NCBI GenBank assembly: GCA_028279875.1
Contig: JANQMU010000082.1
Span: 62,001-126,000, forward strand
Source: Rhizobiaceae bacterium
GTDB taxonomy: Bacteria; Pseudomonadota; Alphaproteobacteria; Rhizobiales; Rhizobiaceae
Direction of reading: 5' to 3'
DNA length: 64,000 bases
Positions within the stretch are counted from its first letter, which is position 1. Each line of letters opens with the position of its first letter. Under the pieces are notes generated by a model that had not been told where the DNA came from, made no database searches, and saw nothing but the letters and a program-made list of their open reading frames with translations. This document shows positions 27,393-37,742 of this stretch, in pieces. Both the position numbers and the translations under genes were made by a program.

Positions 27393-28065
27393 AGCGCTTT
27401 GGGTCTGGCTGCTGTGCGTCTTCGGCGCCTGCGCCCTGGTATTCATCGCATTTCCGGGTGTCGATATCGGCGTGTCTTCGCTGTTTTATCGCGACGCCGA
27501 CGGGTTCTGGCTCGACAATGGGAGCCTGCCGGCCGCCTATCGAAGGCTGTTCAACAATCTGAGCGTGTCGCTGGCGGTCATGTCCTTCTTTTTCTGGGCG
27601 GTTGCCTATTGGCGCAGTCCCGTTCTCGATATCGGCTACCGGGTCTGGGCCTTTGTCACGATGCTCTATGTGCTGGGCCCCGGCCTGCTGGTCAACGGCA
27701 TCGCCAAATCGGTCTTCGGCCGGGCACGGCCCGCCGATATCGTCGATTTCGGTGGCGACGACGATTTCACCCGTGCCTTCGAAATATCGGATCAGTGCGA
27801 AGGCAATTGCTCATTTGTCTCGGGCGAGGGCTCCAGCGCCACGGCGTTTTTCATTTCGGTCTTCGTGTTGAGCCGGTTCGTCGGTGACGAACACGCCCGC
27901 CGTCTCCTGGTCGCTGGCGGCTTCGTGCTGGCCTTCATCGCCGCGACGCTGCGGGTGATGAAGGGCCGGCATTTCCTGTCTGATACGGTGTTTTCCGTGC
28001 TGTTCGTCTCGGCGGTGGCGCTGCTGCTTTCCTGGCTGCTGCTGCGCCGTGAGAAACCCGGCTGA
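27373..28065 (+). CDS. PAP2-family membrane phosphatase
   Basis: About 230 residues with six membrane segments and all three phosphatase motifs: KSVFGRARP (K-x6-RP), SFVSGEGSSA (SGH-like, here SGE) and RVMKGRHFLSD (R-x5-H-x3-D). This fits LpxE/LpxF- or undecaprenyl-pyrophosphate-type lipid phosphatases. The middle motif has Glu where many members have His (PSGH), which is unusual. ATG 27373 is chosen; a GTG 6 bp earlier is possible. It overlaps the GT39 gene by 20 bp, so the two are translationally linked. Confidence 0.85.
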   Translation: MFPQTTKALWVWLLCVFGACALVFIAFPGVDIGVSSLFYRDADGFWLDNGSLPAAYRRLFNNLSVSLAVMSFFFWAVAYWRSPVLDIGYRVWAFVTMLYVLGPGLLVNGIAKSVFGRARPADIVDFGGDDDFTRAFEISDQCEGNCSFVSGEGSSATAFFISVFVLSRFVGDEHARRLLVAGGFVLAFIAATLRVMKGRHFLSDTVFSVLFVSAVALLLSWLLLRREKPG

Positions 28066-28083
28066 CGGCGAATCCTGCTGACC

Positions 28084-29439
28084 TCACTGGCGATCCGGCT
28101 CGTTGGTCAGAACGACGAAATCCGTGCCGCGCAGGGTTTCGGGGCTGATGCCGTGATCAGAGATGACCAGAGACGAGCCGGCGACGGCCAGCCGTTCGAT
28201 CCGTTTGCGAATTCGGTCAGGCAGTTCGATCCGCCCCAGCGCGCCGCCAATGGTCGACGGTTCATTCACGGCTGCACCGTGCTCGGTGATTTCCGTCAGC
28301 GGCGAGGGCGCTTGGGTATCGGCCAGCGTCATCCCGAACCATTGCACGGCGAGCGGATCGAACGGTGACGGCAGGGCGGACAGAAAATGGGTTCCGAGTG
28401 GTTTTCCCGGTGTTTTCAGGATCACCGGCGCATCGAACAGCGGTTTTCCGGCCTGCCGCACATAGATGTGACCGCTGGCAAAGCCCGGTCCGCCAACCTC
28501 CTGGTGAAGCAGGGCGGCAAGCGGTATCGACAGGGTTCCGGTCGGCGTCAGCCCGTGTTCCTTCTGGAAGCGGATGATCGCCTGACCGGTCTCGGGCCCC
28601 ATCCACCCATCGGTCTCGCCAGCCTCGAAGCCGAGCGTGTTGAGCATTTTCTGGATATCGCGGACAAGCTCGCGCCCGGTCCGCCGGGTGATCTGTATGC
28701 GCACAGGGCCGGGGGAGGCGGTCTCGCCGAGCGTTGGCAGCCCCGTGCCGTCAAGCCCGGCCCGCAATTTGAAGCCCTTGCCGATATCCGGCCCGGCAGG
28801 CGCCGCGACATCACCATGATGCATGTGGTGAACGGAGGCGGGGGGCGCTGAAATAAAATGCACCGAAGCGCTTTCGTGGCGGATCGTCGATGGGCTCCGC
28901 AGCCGGTTTTTCCGGTCAAACAGCGTTTTGCCCGGTAGCGGCCGCAGATCGAGCTCCTTGTCGGTGATGATGACATGCGCTCCGAGATCGGTGTAGCGGT
29001 AAAGCTGTTTGGCGAAGGTGCGCGGAAGGCGCACGCAGCCATGGGATGCGGGGGTGTTCGGAACGCTTTTTGCTTCATGCAGGGCGATTCCCGACCAGGT
29101 CAGCCTTTGCATGAACGGCATCGGCGCGCGGCTGTAGATGTTGGAGTGATGGCGGCGTTTCTTCTGCAGGACGCTGAAGACGCCGGTCGGGGTCGCATGC
29201 CCTTTCTTGCCGGTGGAAACATGCGAGCGGGCAACCAGCGTGTCGCCGGAAAACACCCGGATGCTCTGGCTGTCGAGGGAAACCAGCATCAGCACCGGCG
29301 CTTCGGATTTGGTCTCCGGCAGCGTCATGGCGGCGGAGGTCCCGGTTTTGGCCGCTTCGGCGGGCGTTGACACAGCGACGGCGCCAAGACAGCCGGCGGC
29401 AACGGCCAGCGACGCGATGCGGGAAGACCAGTTTTTCAT
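28084..29439 (-). CDS. L,D-transpeptidase with peptidoglycan-binding domain
   Basis: About 451 residues. A signal peptide (MKNWSSRIASLAVAAG...TPAEA) is followed by a YkuD domain whose catalytic Cys lies in ASHGCVRLP. A PG_binding_1 domain (IQKMLNTLGFEAGETDGWMGPET) comes near residue 270 and a C-terminal region of unknown fold after it. Such enzymes make 3-3 cross-links or attach proteins to murein. ATG 29439 gives the signal peptide; the frame extends further but into the divergent promoter region. Confidence 0.9.
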   Translation of the reverse strand: MKNWSSRIASLAVAAGCLGAVAVSTPAEAAKTGTSAAMTLPETKSEAPVLMLVSLDSQSIRVFSGDTLVARSHVSTGKKGHATPTGVFSVLQKKRRHHSNIYSRAPMPFMQRLTWSGIALHEAKSVPNTPASHGCVRLPRTFAKQLYRYTDLGAHVIITDKELDLRPLPGKTLFDRKNRLRSPSTIRHESASVHFISAPPASVHHMHHGDVAAPAGPDIGKGFKLRAGLDGTGLPTLGETASPGPVRIQITRRTGRELVRDIQKMLNTLGFEAGETDGWMGPETGQAIIRFQKEHGLTPTGTLSIPLAALLHQEVGGPGFASGHIYVRQAGKPLFDAPVILKTPGKPLGTHFLSALPSPFDPLAVQWFGMTLADTQAPSPLTEITEHGAAVNEPSTIGGALGRIELPDRIRKRIERLAVAGSSLVISDHGISPETLRGTDFVVLTNEPDRQ

Positions 29440-29624
29440 GACGCAAACCACCAAACGCAATACAGACACACACCCATACAGTTTGCGCATTATTTTTCGG
29501 TAAATCCAGTGTGCCGATGGATCCGGCCCACGGACCACTGGCGAACGTCAGGCGAACTGCTCCGGTCCACATTGCCAGACAGGCCGGCGGCAACTATCAC
29601 TGTGGGGCGAATGGGAGACAGGTT

Positions 29625-30224
29625 TTGAAAAAGTCGGTCGATTTCTACTATGACTTCGTCAGCAGCGCGTCCTATCTCGCCTATAAGCGCCTGCCGGCGA
29701 TGGTCAAGGCGGCGGGCGGCCATATCAATTGGAAGCCGATGCTGCTGGGCGGCGTCTTCAAGGCCGTGGGCAATGCCAGCCCGGCGCTGATCGAGGCCAA
29801 GGGAAACTGGCTTTTCAAGGACATGAAGCGCATTGCCGACAAGCACGGTTTCGCCTTTGCCGTGAACCCGTCCTTTCCGCTCAACACGGTAATGGTGATG
29901 CGCGGGGCGATCGCGGCAGAGCGTCTCGGCCCCGACATTCTGGCACCCTATATGGCGGCGATGTTCGACGGCGCCTGGGCCAATGGCGATGATCTGTCGA
30001 ACCCGGAAGTGGTGATGGAACTGATGGAAAAGGCCGACCTGCCGGCCACCGAAATCGCCAATATGGCGCAGGACCAGGCGATCAAGGACGAGTTGCGGGC
30101 AAACACCGAAGAAGCCGTCCGCCGCGGCGCCTTCGGCGCCCCGACCTTCTATGTCGGCGACGAAATGCACTGGGGACAGGACCGGATCGACGCCGTGATG
30201 GAAGCGCTCGAAAGAGCGAGCTGA
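29625..30224 (+). CDS. DsbA-fold 2-hydroxychromene-2-carboxylate isomerase family protein
   Basis: A 199-residue protein of the HCCA isomerase/kappa-GST group. It begins MKKSVDFYYDFVSSASYLAY, where the Ser residues bind glutathione, and ends RGAFGAPTFYVGDEMHWGQDRIDAV with the cis-Pro loop. TTG 29625 is chosen because GGAG lies 7 nt upstream and it matches the family N-terminus; an ATG further up (29511) adds 38 unlike residues. The aromatic pathway link is unproven since no naphthalene genes are nearby. Confidence 0.88.
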   Translation: MKKSVDFYYDFVSSASYLAYKRLPAMVKAAGGHINWKPMLLGGVFKAVGNASPALIEAKGNWLFKDMKRIADKHGFAFAVNPSFPLNTVMVMRGAIAAERLGPDILAPYMAAMFDGAWANGDDLSNPEVVMELMEKADLPATEIANMAQDQAIKDELRANTEEAVRRGAFGAPTFYVGDEMHWGQDRIDAVMEALERAS

Positions 30225-30286
30225 CGGAAGCGGGCAGGGCGGCGCGACGACATCCATTCGATCCGCCGTACAGATGAGGGGAGGGC

Positions 30287-32995
30287 GTGGTGGACTTCAT
30301 TTTGCCGGCTGTTTTGGCCGCGGGCTTTCTGCTCGTCGCACCGGTTCTCGGCACCATCGCCTTTTTCCAGGTCCGCAGGCTTCAAAGACAAGTCCACGCA
30401 CTCGAAGCCCGGTTGGCTTCTGCCGCGCCGGGGCTCACGGCAGCCTCAGACGAAGCGGATCGTTCGCAAACCGTTGCGGATGACGAAACGCCCATGACCG
30501 GCGAAAGCGGAGAGGAAAGCCCACCGCCGGCCGCCGGGCCTGCGGACATCGCCGCGCGCCAGGCGATGGATGAATCGCGCGTTGGGACGGCCGACGATCG
30601 GGTGGATGCCGAGCCGGGTGAGGAAACCACACCCGCCGGCGGCGATCTGGAGGAAACGGTTGGCGCCAAATGGGCGGTCTGGGTCGGCGGACTGGCCCTG
30701 GCGCTGGGCGCCGTCTTCCTGGTCCGCTATACGTTCGAGCAGGGGCTTTTGGGACCCGCTGCGCGCATCGTCCTTGGCGCACTGTTTTCCCTGGCGCTGG
30801 CGGCCATCGGCGAGTGGACGCGCCGCCGCGGCGAGGCCTATTCGGTCGGCGGGTTCGAAAGCGCCAATGTGCCGGCAATCCTAACGGCGGCGGGAACACT
30901 GGGCGCCTTCGCCACCATCTATGCCGCCTACCAGATTTACGGCTTTCTGGGCCCCGCAGTGGCCTTTTTCGGCCTCGGCATCGTTGCCATCGGCACCATG
31001 ACCGCAGCCCTGCTGCACGGGCCGCTGCTGGCCGCGCTCGGCATTGTCGCCAGCTTCCTGGTCCCCTTTCTGGTCAGTTCCAACGAGCCGAGCGCAATCG
31101 GGCTCGCCGTCTATGCGGTGGCTGTATCCGTTGCCGGCTTCGGCGTCGGACGGTTACGCCTGTGGCGCTGGCTGGCGGTCATATCTGCCCTTGGCCTGAT
31201 CTTTTTCGGCCTCATCCTGTTTGCCGTCGCCTCATCGGCGGAGCGGCTGGTGCCGGGCTTTTACATCCTTGTTGCCTGGGCTGCCATTTTCTACGTGTTC
31301 GTCGCCAGCCTCCATGAGCGCTCTCCCGCCGAAATCGTCAGGAGCGACCGGATTGCGGTGGCGCTGCTGACGCTGGTGCTCACTCTTGCGCTGATTTTTG
31401 TCCTGGGCGAAACCGATGCGGCCACGGTGGCCGGGCTGGTTCTGATGATCCTGGTTCCGTTCTGGTCGGCGCAGCACTGGCCGGCGATCCGCTTCATCGT
31501 GCCGGTGGCGGCCATCGCCGCCGTTCTGGGCTATAGCGGCTGGGAAATGACCACCGGGACCGTGATGCCGCTTGCGGGCGGTTTTGACACGCTGAATGAG
31601 GTCGATCCGACCACGCTGCCGGGCTACCAGCAGAAACTGGTGTCGATCTATGGCGTTCTCGGCGTCGGTCTGGCGCTGCTCGCCGCCATCACCGGTTTTG
31701 CGGGCGCCCTGCGGTCCGTCGCGCGTGTGCCGCTCGCCTTCGGGGCGGCCTTCGTTCCGGGGTTGATCCTCGGCGTCTCCTATATCCGCACGGATTTTCT
31801 GGCCGTCTCGGTGCGCTATGGCGCGATCGCGCTGGCGGTGAGCGCCGCCCTTTCCATGGTCGCCGGGTTTTTCGACCGGCGGCTGGCCGGTGATGAGCCC
31901 GGGCGCGAGGGTGTCGTCGCTACCTGCCTCATCGCCGCGATAGCGGTGCTGACGCTCGGCCTGTGCATGCTGCTGGAGCGCGGTGCCCTGACCGTTGCGC
32001 TGGCGCTGGTCTCGCCGGCAACGGCCTTCGTCGCCACCCGGCGGCCGCTGGCGGCCCTGCGGCCCCTGGCGCTGGTTCCGGCGCTTTTATGGGCGGCGCG
32101 GATCGCCTGGGACCCGGCGATCGTCGGCACCGATCTTGGCACCACGCCGGTCGTCAACTGGCTGACCTATGGCTACGGTGTGCCGGCGGCCGGTTTCGTC
32201 GTGACCGCCTGGCTGCTCGGCCGGCAGGGGCGCGATCTATGGCTTGAACTGGCGGAGGGCGTGGCGGTCGCCACCGTGACGGCGACCCTGGCGCTGGTCG
32301 GGCTGCACGCACTCGACCCGGTCGCGGTCTTTACCGGCGCCGATACGCTTTCCGAGATGGCCTTGCTGGTCCTGGTTGGCGGCGGCGTCGCGCTCGGCCT
32401 GTTGCGGCTGCGGCGGACCGAGACCAGCGAGACTCTCGGTGTGGCGGCCTATCTGCTGGGGTTTGCCGGCATGGCCGTCGCCCTGATCGGCCTGCTGGGT
32501 GTCTACAACCCGCTGCTGACCGGCGAAACGATCGGCCCGCGCATACTCTTCAACAAGCTGCTTTTCGCCTATCTCGTGACCGGTCTCCTCTATGCCGCGC
32601 TTGGCTATTTCAGCGCCGGCCTGCGGCCGGCCTATAGCCGTGCCGCCTACTCGGTGTCCGGCATCCTGGTATTCGCCTGGGTGACGCTGACGATCCGTCA
32701 TTGGTTTCACCCCGTATCGCTCGACACGGGGCCTCTGACTGATGCGGAGCTCTACACCTACTCGGCCGCCTGGCTCGCCATCGGCATCGCCACGCTGGCG
32801 GCTGGCATGGTGACCGGCATACGCGCCCTGCGCCTTGTCTCCGGCGCCATCATCGTCGTCGTGGTCGCCAAGGTGTTCGTGGTCGACATGTCCAACCTGA
32901 CCGGCGTCCTGCGAGCCTTGTCCTTCATCGGCCTGGGCGCCGTCCTCGTCGCCATCGGCCTTGTCTATCAGCGGCTGCTGCGCGGGCGCACGTGA
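30287..32995 (+). CDS. DUF2339 large multi-pass membrane protein
   Basis: A 902-residue inner-membrane protein. After one N-terminal membrane segment and a short coiled coil (FQVRRLQRQVHALEARLAS) comes a variable acidic linker. The DUF2339 core begins LEETVGAKWAVWVGGLALALGAVFLVRY and contains over 20 membrane segments. Function unknown. It starts at GTG 30287 (GTG 30290 is equally possible) with a GGGGAGGG site upstream. It is the last gene before the CRISPR island. Confidence 0.88.
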   Translation: MVDFILPAVLAAGFLLVAPVLGTIAFFQVRRLQRQVHALEARLASAAPGLTAASDEADRSQTVADDETPMTGESGEESPPPAAGPADIAARQAMDESRVGTADDRVDAEPGEETTPAGGDLEETVGAKWAVWVGGLALALGAVFLVRYTFEQGLLGPAARIVLGALFSLALAAIGEWTRRRGEAYSVGGFESANVPAILTAAGTLGAFATIYAAYQIYGFLGPAVAFFGLGIVAIGTMTAALLHGPLLAALGIVASFLVPFLVSSNEPSAIGLAVYAVAVSVAGFGVGRLRLWRWLAVISALGLIFFGLILFAVASSAERLVPGFYILVAWAAIFYVFVASLHERSPAEIVRSDRIAVALLTLVLTLALIFVLGETDAATVAGLVLMILVPFWSAQHWPAIRFIVPVAAIAAVLGYSGWEMTTGTVMPLAGGFDTLNEVDPTTLPGYQQKLVSIYGVLGVGLALLAAITGFAGALRSVARVPLAFGAAFVPGLILGVSYIRTDFLAVSVRYGAIALAVSAALSMVAGFFDRRLAGDEPGREGVVATCLIAAIAVLTLGLCMLLERGALTVALALVSPATAFVATRRPLAALRPLALVPALLWAARIAWDPAIVGTDLGTTPVVNWLTYGYGVPAAGFVVTAWLLGRQGRDLWLELAEGVAVATVTATLALVGLHALDPVAVFTGADTLSEMALLVLVGGGVALGLLRLRRTETSETLGVAAYLLGFAGMAVALIGLLGVYNPLLTGETIGPRILFNKLLFAYLVTGLLYAALGYFSAGLRPAYSRAAYSVSGILVFAWVTLTIRHWFHPVSLDTGPLTDAELYTYSAAWLAIGIATLAAGMVTGIRALRLVSGAIIVVVVAKVFVVDMSNLTGVLRALSFIGLGAVLVAIGLVYQRLLRGRT

Positions 32996-33065
32996 TTGCC
33001 GAAATCTCGTTTGTCCGTTGATCAATGGCCGTTCTGATCCGCTAACCCTGTGATATCTGATGGAA

Positions 33066-34130
33066 CGGCTCACCTCGCGTGTGCGGGGAACGCTGCCAGC
33101 GCGCCTCAGAGGTGACCGGTCAGAACGGTTCATCCCCGCGTGCGCGGGGAACACGTTGCACGACTGGACAGCCGGACGCCGTGGCCCGGTTCATCCCCGC
33201 GTGCGCGGGGAACACGGCGCACCGGGGTAGACCATCCTCTGAAACTCCGGTTCATCCCCGCGTGCGCGGGGAACACAAATCGAAGATGCGGTGAAATTCG
33301 GTTACCGGCGGTTCATCCCCGCGTGCGCGGGGAACACTGTTTGCCGCGGTGAGCCCTTTGTCAGGCGGCCGGTTCATCCCCGCGTGCGCGGGGAACACTC
33401 GCCCCAGGTCCACCCTATGCTGTCGCGCAGCGGTTCATCCCCGCGTGCGCGGGGAACACGGTAAAACCATTCATGCTACCAGGCAAAGTATCGGTTCATC
33501 CCCGCGTGCGCGGGGAACACGGTATCGGCCGATCCATTGCCGGGCTTATCGATGGTTCATCCCCGCGTGCGCGGGGAACACCTATACATGAACCATTGGA
33601 CTGTGCTCGGGTGCGGTTCATCCCCGCGTGCGCGGGGAACACGTAAAGACAAGCACGGTACCTTCCGGATAGCGCGGTTCATCCCCGCGTGCGCGGGTAA
33701 CACACATGTTCCATTGACGGTTGCGACCGGCCCCACGGTTCATCCCCGCGTGCGCGGGGAACACTCGGTAAACCGAGCCAGAAGGCAACTACAGACCGGT
33801 TCATCCCCGCGTGCGCGGGGAACACCCGACACTACGGTCCGAGACGCTGTCCGAAACCGGTTCATCCCCGCGTGCGCGGGGAACACAGGCCGAGGAAAGC
33901 GGCGGCGCTTGCCACCAACGGTTCATCCCCGCGTGCGCGGGGAACACCCAATCGCCCGTCATCACGTCTCGAATGTCACCGGTTCATCCCCGCGTGCGCG
34001 GGGAACACTTGCGGCTGCCCGCCTTAATGCGCTCCCACCCCGGTTCATCCCCGCGTGCGCGGGGAACACAACCGGCGCCTGGAAACGATGGGCGTCACCG
34101 CCGGTTCATCCCCGCGTGCGCGGGGAACAC
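33066..34130 (-). CRISPR. Type I-E CRISPR array 1
   Basis: Seventeen 29-bp repeats at exact 61-bp intervals from 33126 to 34130, with 32-bp spacers, plus one degenerate 28-bp repeat at 33066-33093. On the transcript strand the repeat begins GTGTTCCCC, has stem CCCCGCG/CGCGGGG and ends ATGAACCG, the type I-E form. The degenerate end is on the left and the leader on the right, so transcription is on the minus strand. One repeat (33675) has a single-base change in the last third. Confidence 0.98.
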
Positions 34131-34370
34131 TCTTCCTGTAGAAGACTGTAATATAACGTTTTTTTGAATGTCAAAAATCCCACCGAAGTTCCTGCTTTGT
34201 TCCAACGCCGCAACAACGGCTTCGAAATCGCTCAAATCTTCGGTGTCACGCGGCCGGGGCAGGAGCCTTGCTTGAGTGCCTTTTGCTGCTCGCGCCCCGT
34301 TTTGTCCGGTCGGTTGTTCCCAATATTTCCATCACGCGGCCGAGTTGAAGTCAATGCGCTGCGATGGCGC
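34131..34370 (-). promoter_or_regulatory. Leader of array 1
   Basis: About 240 bp collinear with the flanks of arrays 2 and 3. On the minus strand TTGACA (34174-34169), an 18-bp spacer and TACAGT (34150-34145) form a promoter ending 15 bp before the first repeat. About 105 bp from the array the sequence matches the 3' end of cas2 (TCTTCGGTGTC on the plus strand). Confidence 0.85.
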
Positions 34371-34584
34371 ATCCGCAGCAGTTGTCGGCCTCGCCCCTTT
34401 GCGCGTTGCCGTCTTGCCACGAAAGCTCCGACAATGATTTTTGCAAGCCGCAATTGTTGTGTACGCATCAGACGCTTGAACAACGCTTCTCCGAACGTGA
34501 CGAAACAGAAATGTGATCCGGCCGACTGCGCTGAGAAGACGCGCCGCAGGCGGTTCGGCATCGCCAGGCCCACCCGCAAAGCAA

Positions 34585-34645
34585 GTGCATATAATTGCAC
34601 GTTCTCACTTGATCTTGTTTGCCAGAAAAGTGCATATATATACAC
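34585..34645 (+). promoter_or_regulatory. Paired palindromes upstream of hicAB-1
   Basis: GTGCATATAATTGCAC (34585-34600) and GTGCATATATATACAC (34630-34645) are near-perfect palindromes 45 bp apart. The first contains a TATAAT -10-like hexamer. They probably bind the HicB antitoxin. The second lies inside the longest possible hicA frame, which argues that hicA starts further downstream. Confidence 0.6.
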
Positions 34646-34849
34646 CCAAAAAAGAGGGCGATCGAGCAAAACACGAACAAAATCGTCAGGCGTCTGATCA
34701 GGGATGGCTGGGTTCTGACCCGCAGTGGCGGGAACCATGACATCTACAAACATCCGACCATCAGGGGCGTTCAGATCGTCCCGCGGCACGCCACCGTTTC
34801 GCCCGGCGTGGCGAGGAGCATACACAAGAAAGCCGGCTGGCCTATCTAA
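34619..34849 (+). CDS. hicA: HicA-family toxin, start codon unclear
   Basis: The conserved part is NKIVRRLIRDGWVLTR, GGNHDIYKHP (catalytic His) and VARSIHKKAGWPI, a complete HicA double-stranded-RNA-binding fold acting as an mRNA interferase. The only usual start in frame is TTG 34619, but it lies upstream of an operator palindrome. Where HicA proteins normally start, the codon is ACG (34673, before AACAAAATCGTC). The toxin may be weakly translated or disarmed. The antitoxin gene follows 39 bp downstream. Confidence 0.72.
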   Translation: MPEKCIYIHPKKRAIEQNTNKIVRRLIRDGWVLTRSGGNHDIYKHPTIRGVQIVPRHATVSPGVARSIHKKAGWPI

Positions 34850-34888
34850 ATGGGCCGCCGACATGACAATCGAAAGGACCGGAACCGG

Positions 34889-35275
34889 ATGACCCGATAT
34901 CCAGCGATCATTGACGGGGAAAAGGGCGGTTACGGCGTCGTTTTTCCCGATATCGACGGTGTGACCGCGATGGGCGACACGATCGACGAGGCATTGATCA
35001 ACGCCGAGGAAGCACTGCGCGATTACGCCATCGAGGCACAACGGGACGGCGATGACCTCATTGCGCCAAGCGCGCTCGAAACCATTGCTGTGCCGGATGG
35101 CGGAACACTGACCAGCGTGCCGCTCATCATGATTTCGGGCCGGACGGTACGCGCCAACATGACCATGGATGCCGGCGTTCTCGAATTCATCGACGGCGAG
35201 GCCAAGCGGCGCGGCATCACCCGTTCGGCCTATCTCGAATATGCCGCGAAACGCATCGCTCAGATGGGCGGTTGA
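34889..35275 (+). CDS. hicB: HicB-family antitoxin
   Basis: A 128-residue antitoxin. The N-terminal partial RNase-H fold (YPAIIDGEKGGYGVVFPDIDG, TIDEALINAEEAL) binds the toxin. The C-terminal ribbon-helix-helix (GITRSAYLEYAAKRIAQM) binds DNA. ATG 34889 follows a GGA-rich ribosome site. It lies after hicA, the usual toxin-first order, and between array 1 and the decayed array beside cas2. Confidence 0.9.
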   Translation: MTRYPAIIDGEKGGYGVVFPDIDGVTAMGDTIDEALINAEEALRDYAIEAQRDGDDLIAPSALETIAVPDGGTLTSVPLIMISGRTVRANMTMDAGVLEFIDGEAKRRGITRSAYLEYAAKRIAQMGG

Positions 35276-35371
35276 TTCGGTGTGGGTCGAGCGGCACAGT
35301 CTCAACTTCGCCCCGTTCGCGCCGCCTTTCCATCAGATCGATCCGCCGACCGAGAATTGCTCGTGGCGGAT

Positions 35372-35643
35372 CGATTCATCCCAAGGAACGAGAGTAACGC
35401 CAGAAGGTCCGTAAGCCGGTTTGTATCTGTGCCGATTCATCCCGCGGGCGCGGGGAACGCCTTGTTGAACTCAAGGACTTCTGCAAGGGCAACGGTTCAT
35501 CCCCGCCCTCGCGGGGAACGCGTTCTTGGCCGGCTTCACGGCAATGCCATCCGCGGTTCATCCCCGCGTGCGCGGGGAACACTGCCGATATCGGTCTGCC
35601 GCAATCCGGTTGCGCGGTTCATCCCCGCACACACGGGGAACGC
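35372..35643 (-). CRISPR. Decayed CRISPR array beside cas2
   Basis: Five repeats keep the 29/32 spacing: 35372-35400 (badly decayed), 35433-35460 (28 bp), 35493-35521, 35554-35582 (consensus) and 35615-35643. Most have 2-5 changes, including in the stem. The repeat next to the leader (ACACACGGGG in place of GTGCGCGGGG) is itself altered, so new spacers have probably not been added for a long time. Confidence 0.92.
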
Positions 35644-35744
35644 TCTTCCTGCAGAAAGCTGCCATAGAACGGTTTTTCGAATTTCAAAAATCCCACCGAA
35701 GGTTCGCATTTTGCTCCAGGCCTGTCTGGACCCCTTAATGCGGT
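35644..35744 (-). promoter_or_regulatory. Mutated leader of the cas2-side array
   Basis: Collinear with the leaders of arrays 1-3 but with both promoter boxes changed: TTGAAA (35687-35682) for TTGACA and GGCAGC (35663-35658) for TACAGT/TACAAT. It runs straight into the cas2 stop codon, which shows what the ancestral leader-cas2 junction looked like. Confidence 0.75.
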
Positions 35745-36984
<1,240 letters not shown>

Positions 36985-37010
36985 TGGGGCCTCCTGTCGT
37001 TCTCCATGGC

Positions 37011-37742
37011 CTACAGACCCCGCGCCCGGCGAAGCAGCATGAGGCCGCAGCCGAAGCTTTTCGCCCGGCCGAAGCCGTGGCAAACCCGTTCCAGGAACAG
37101 CGCCGGATCCTGCACGGTGCATTGCCCCTGATAGTCGATCGAATGGAATGTCACGGCCCCGCGCCCGTTGCCCGCGTCGCTCTGGCCGGTGCGCGGTATC
37201 ACGACCCGCCGATAACCATCGATGACCAGGTTCTCCGTATCAAGCACAAAGCCGGATTTTTTGCCCTGGCGCGCCAGCCATTGACCGGCCGCGCCGGATG
37301 TCTGCAGCGCCTGGTCCCGCATGTCGCGGGTGGCGCGCCCGCCGTCTTCGCGCCGCTGCCGGGTGATGGCGTGCATCACCACATCGGCGTGGCGACGGGC
37401 GCCACTCTTATCCTTGATCGTGACGGTGGGATTGGCGCGAAGCATGAAGGCCAGCCTATTGCCGGCCGCAAGGGCTGGAGAGAACGGTTTCGTTTCGACC
37501 TCGAACAGCGCATGGTTGTCCTGCGGTTCGCGGGCTGACAGAACGAGATAGGTGTCGCGCGCCTGCTGATGCCAGAGGAAATCGCGCTTGGCGTCGGCAT
37601 CGGCCGGAAACAGGCTCCACACGAGATGATGGCCGCTGCGGGTGGCGGCGCCCGTTTCGCGCGGAGCGAGCAGGGCCGAAATCGCCTCGAACCCGGCCTC
37701 CTTTCGCAATCGCGCGCGAGAAAGGTACCAGGGGGTCTTCAT
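37011..37742 (-). CDS. cas6e: crRNA-processing endoribonuclease Cas6e
   Basis: A 243-residue RAMP protein (CasE) that cuts the pre-crRNA at the base of the repeat hairpin and stays on the crRNA 3' end. The N-terminal catalytic His is probably H38 in SGHHLVWSLFP, aligned with E. coli H20. The C-terminal glycine-rich loop is GFGRAKSFGCGLMLL. Its ATG overlaps the cas5e stop by 4 bp, so the genes are coupled. Length slightly above E. coli CasE (199). Confidence 0.95.
   Translation of the reverse strand: MKTPWYLSRARLRKEAGFEAISALLAPRETGAATRSGHHLVWSLFPADADAKRDFLWHQQARDTYLVLSAREPQDNHALFEVETKPFSPALAAGNRLAFMLRANPTVTIKDKSGARRHADVVMHAITRQRREDGGRATRDMRDQALQTSGAAGQWLARQGKKSGFVLDTENLVIDGYRRVVIPRTGQSDAGNGRGAVTFHSIDYQGQCTVQDPALFLERVCHGFGRAKSFGCGLMLLRRARGL

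Noticed and set aside
33079..34167. Open frames encoding repeated SSPRARGT / FIPACAGNT / VHPRVRGEH peptides (also at 46.3-48.1 and 49.2-50.5 kb)
   Set aside because: They are translations of the CRISPR repeats in three frames, kept open by the absence of stops in the repeat; there is no ribosome site and the spacer parts are unrelated.
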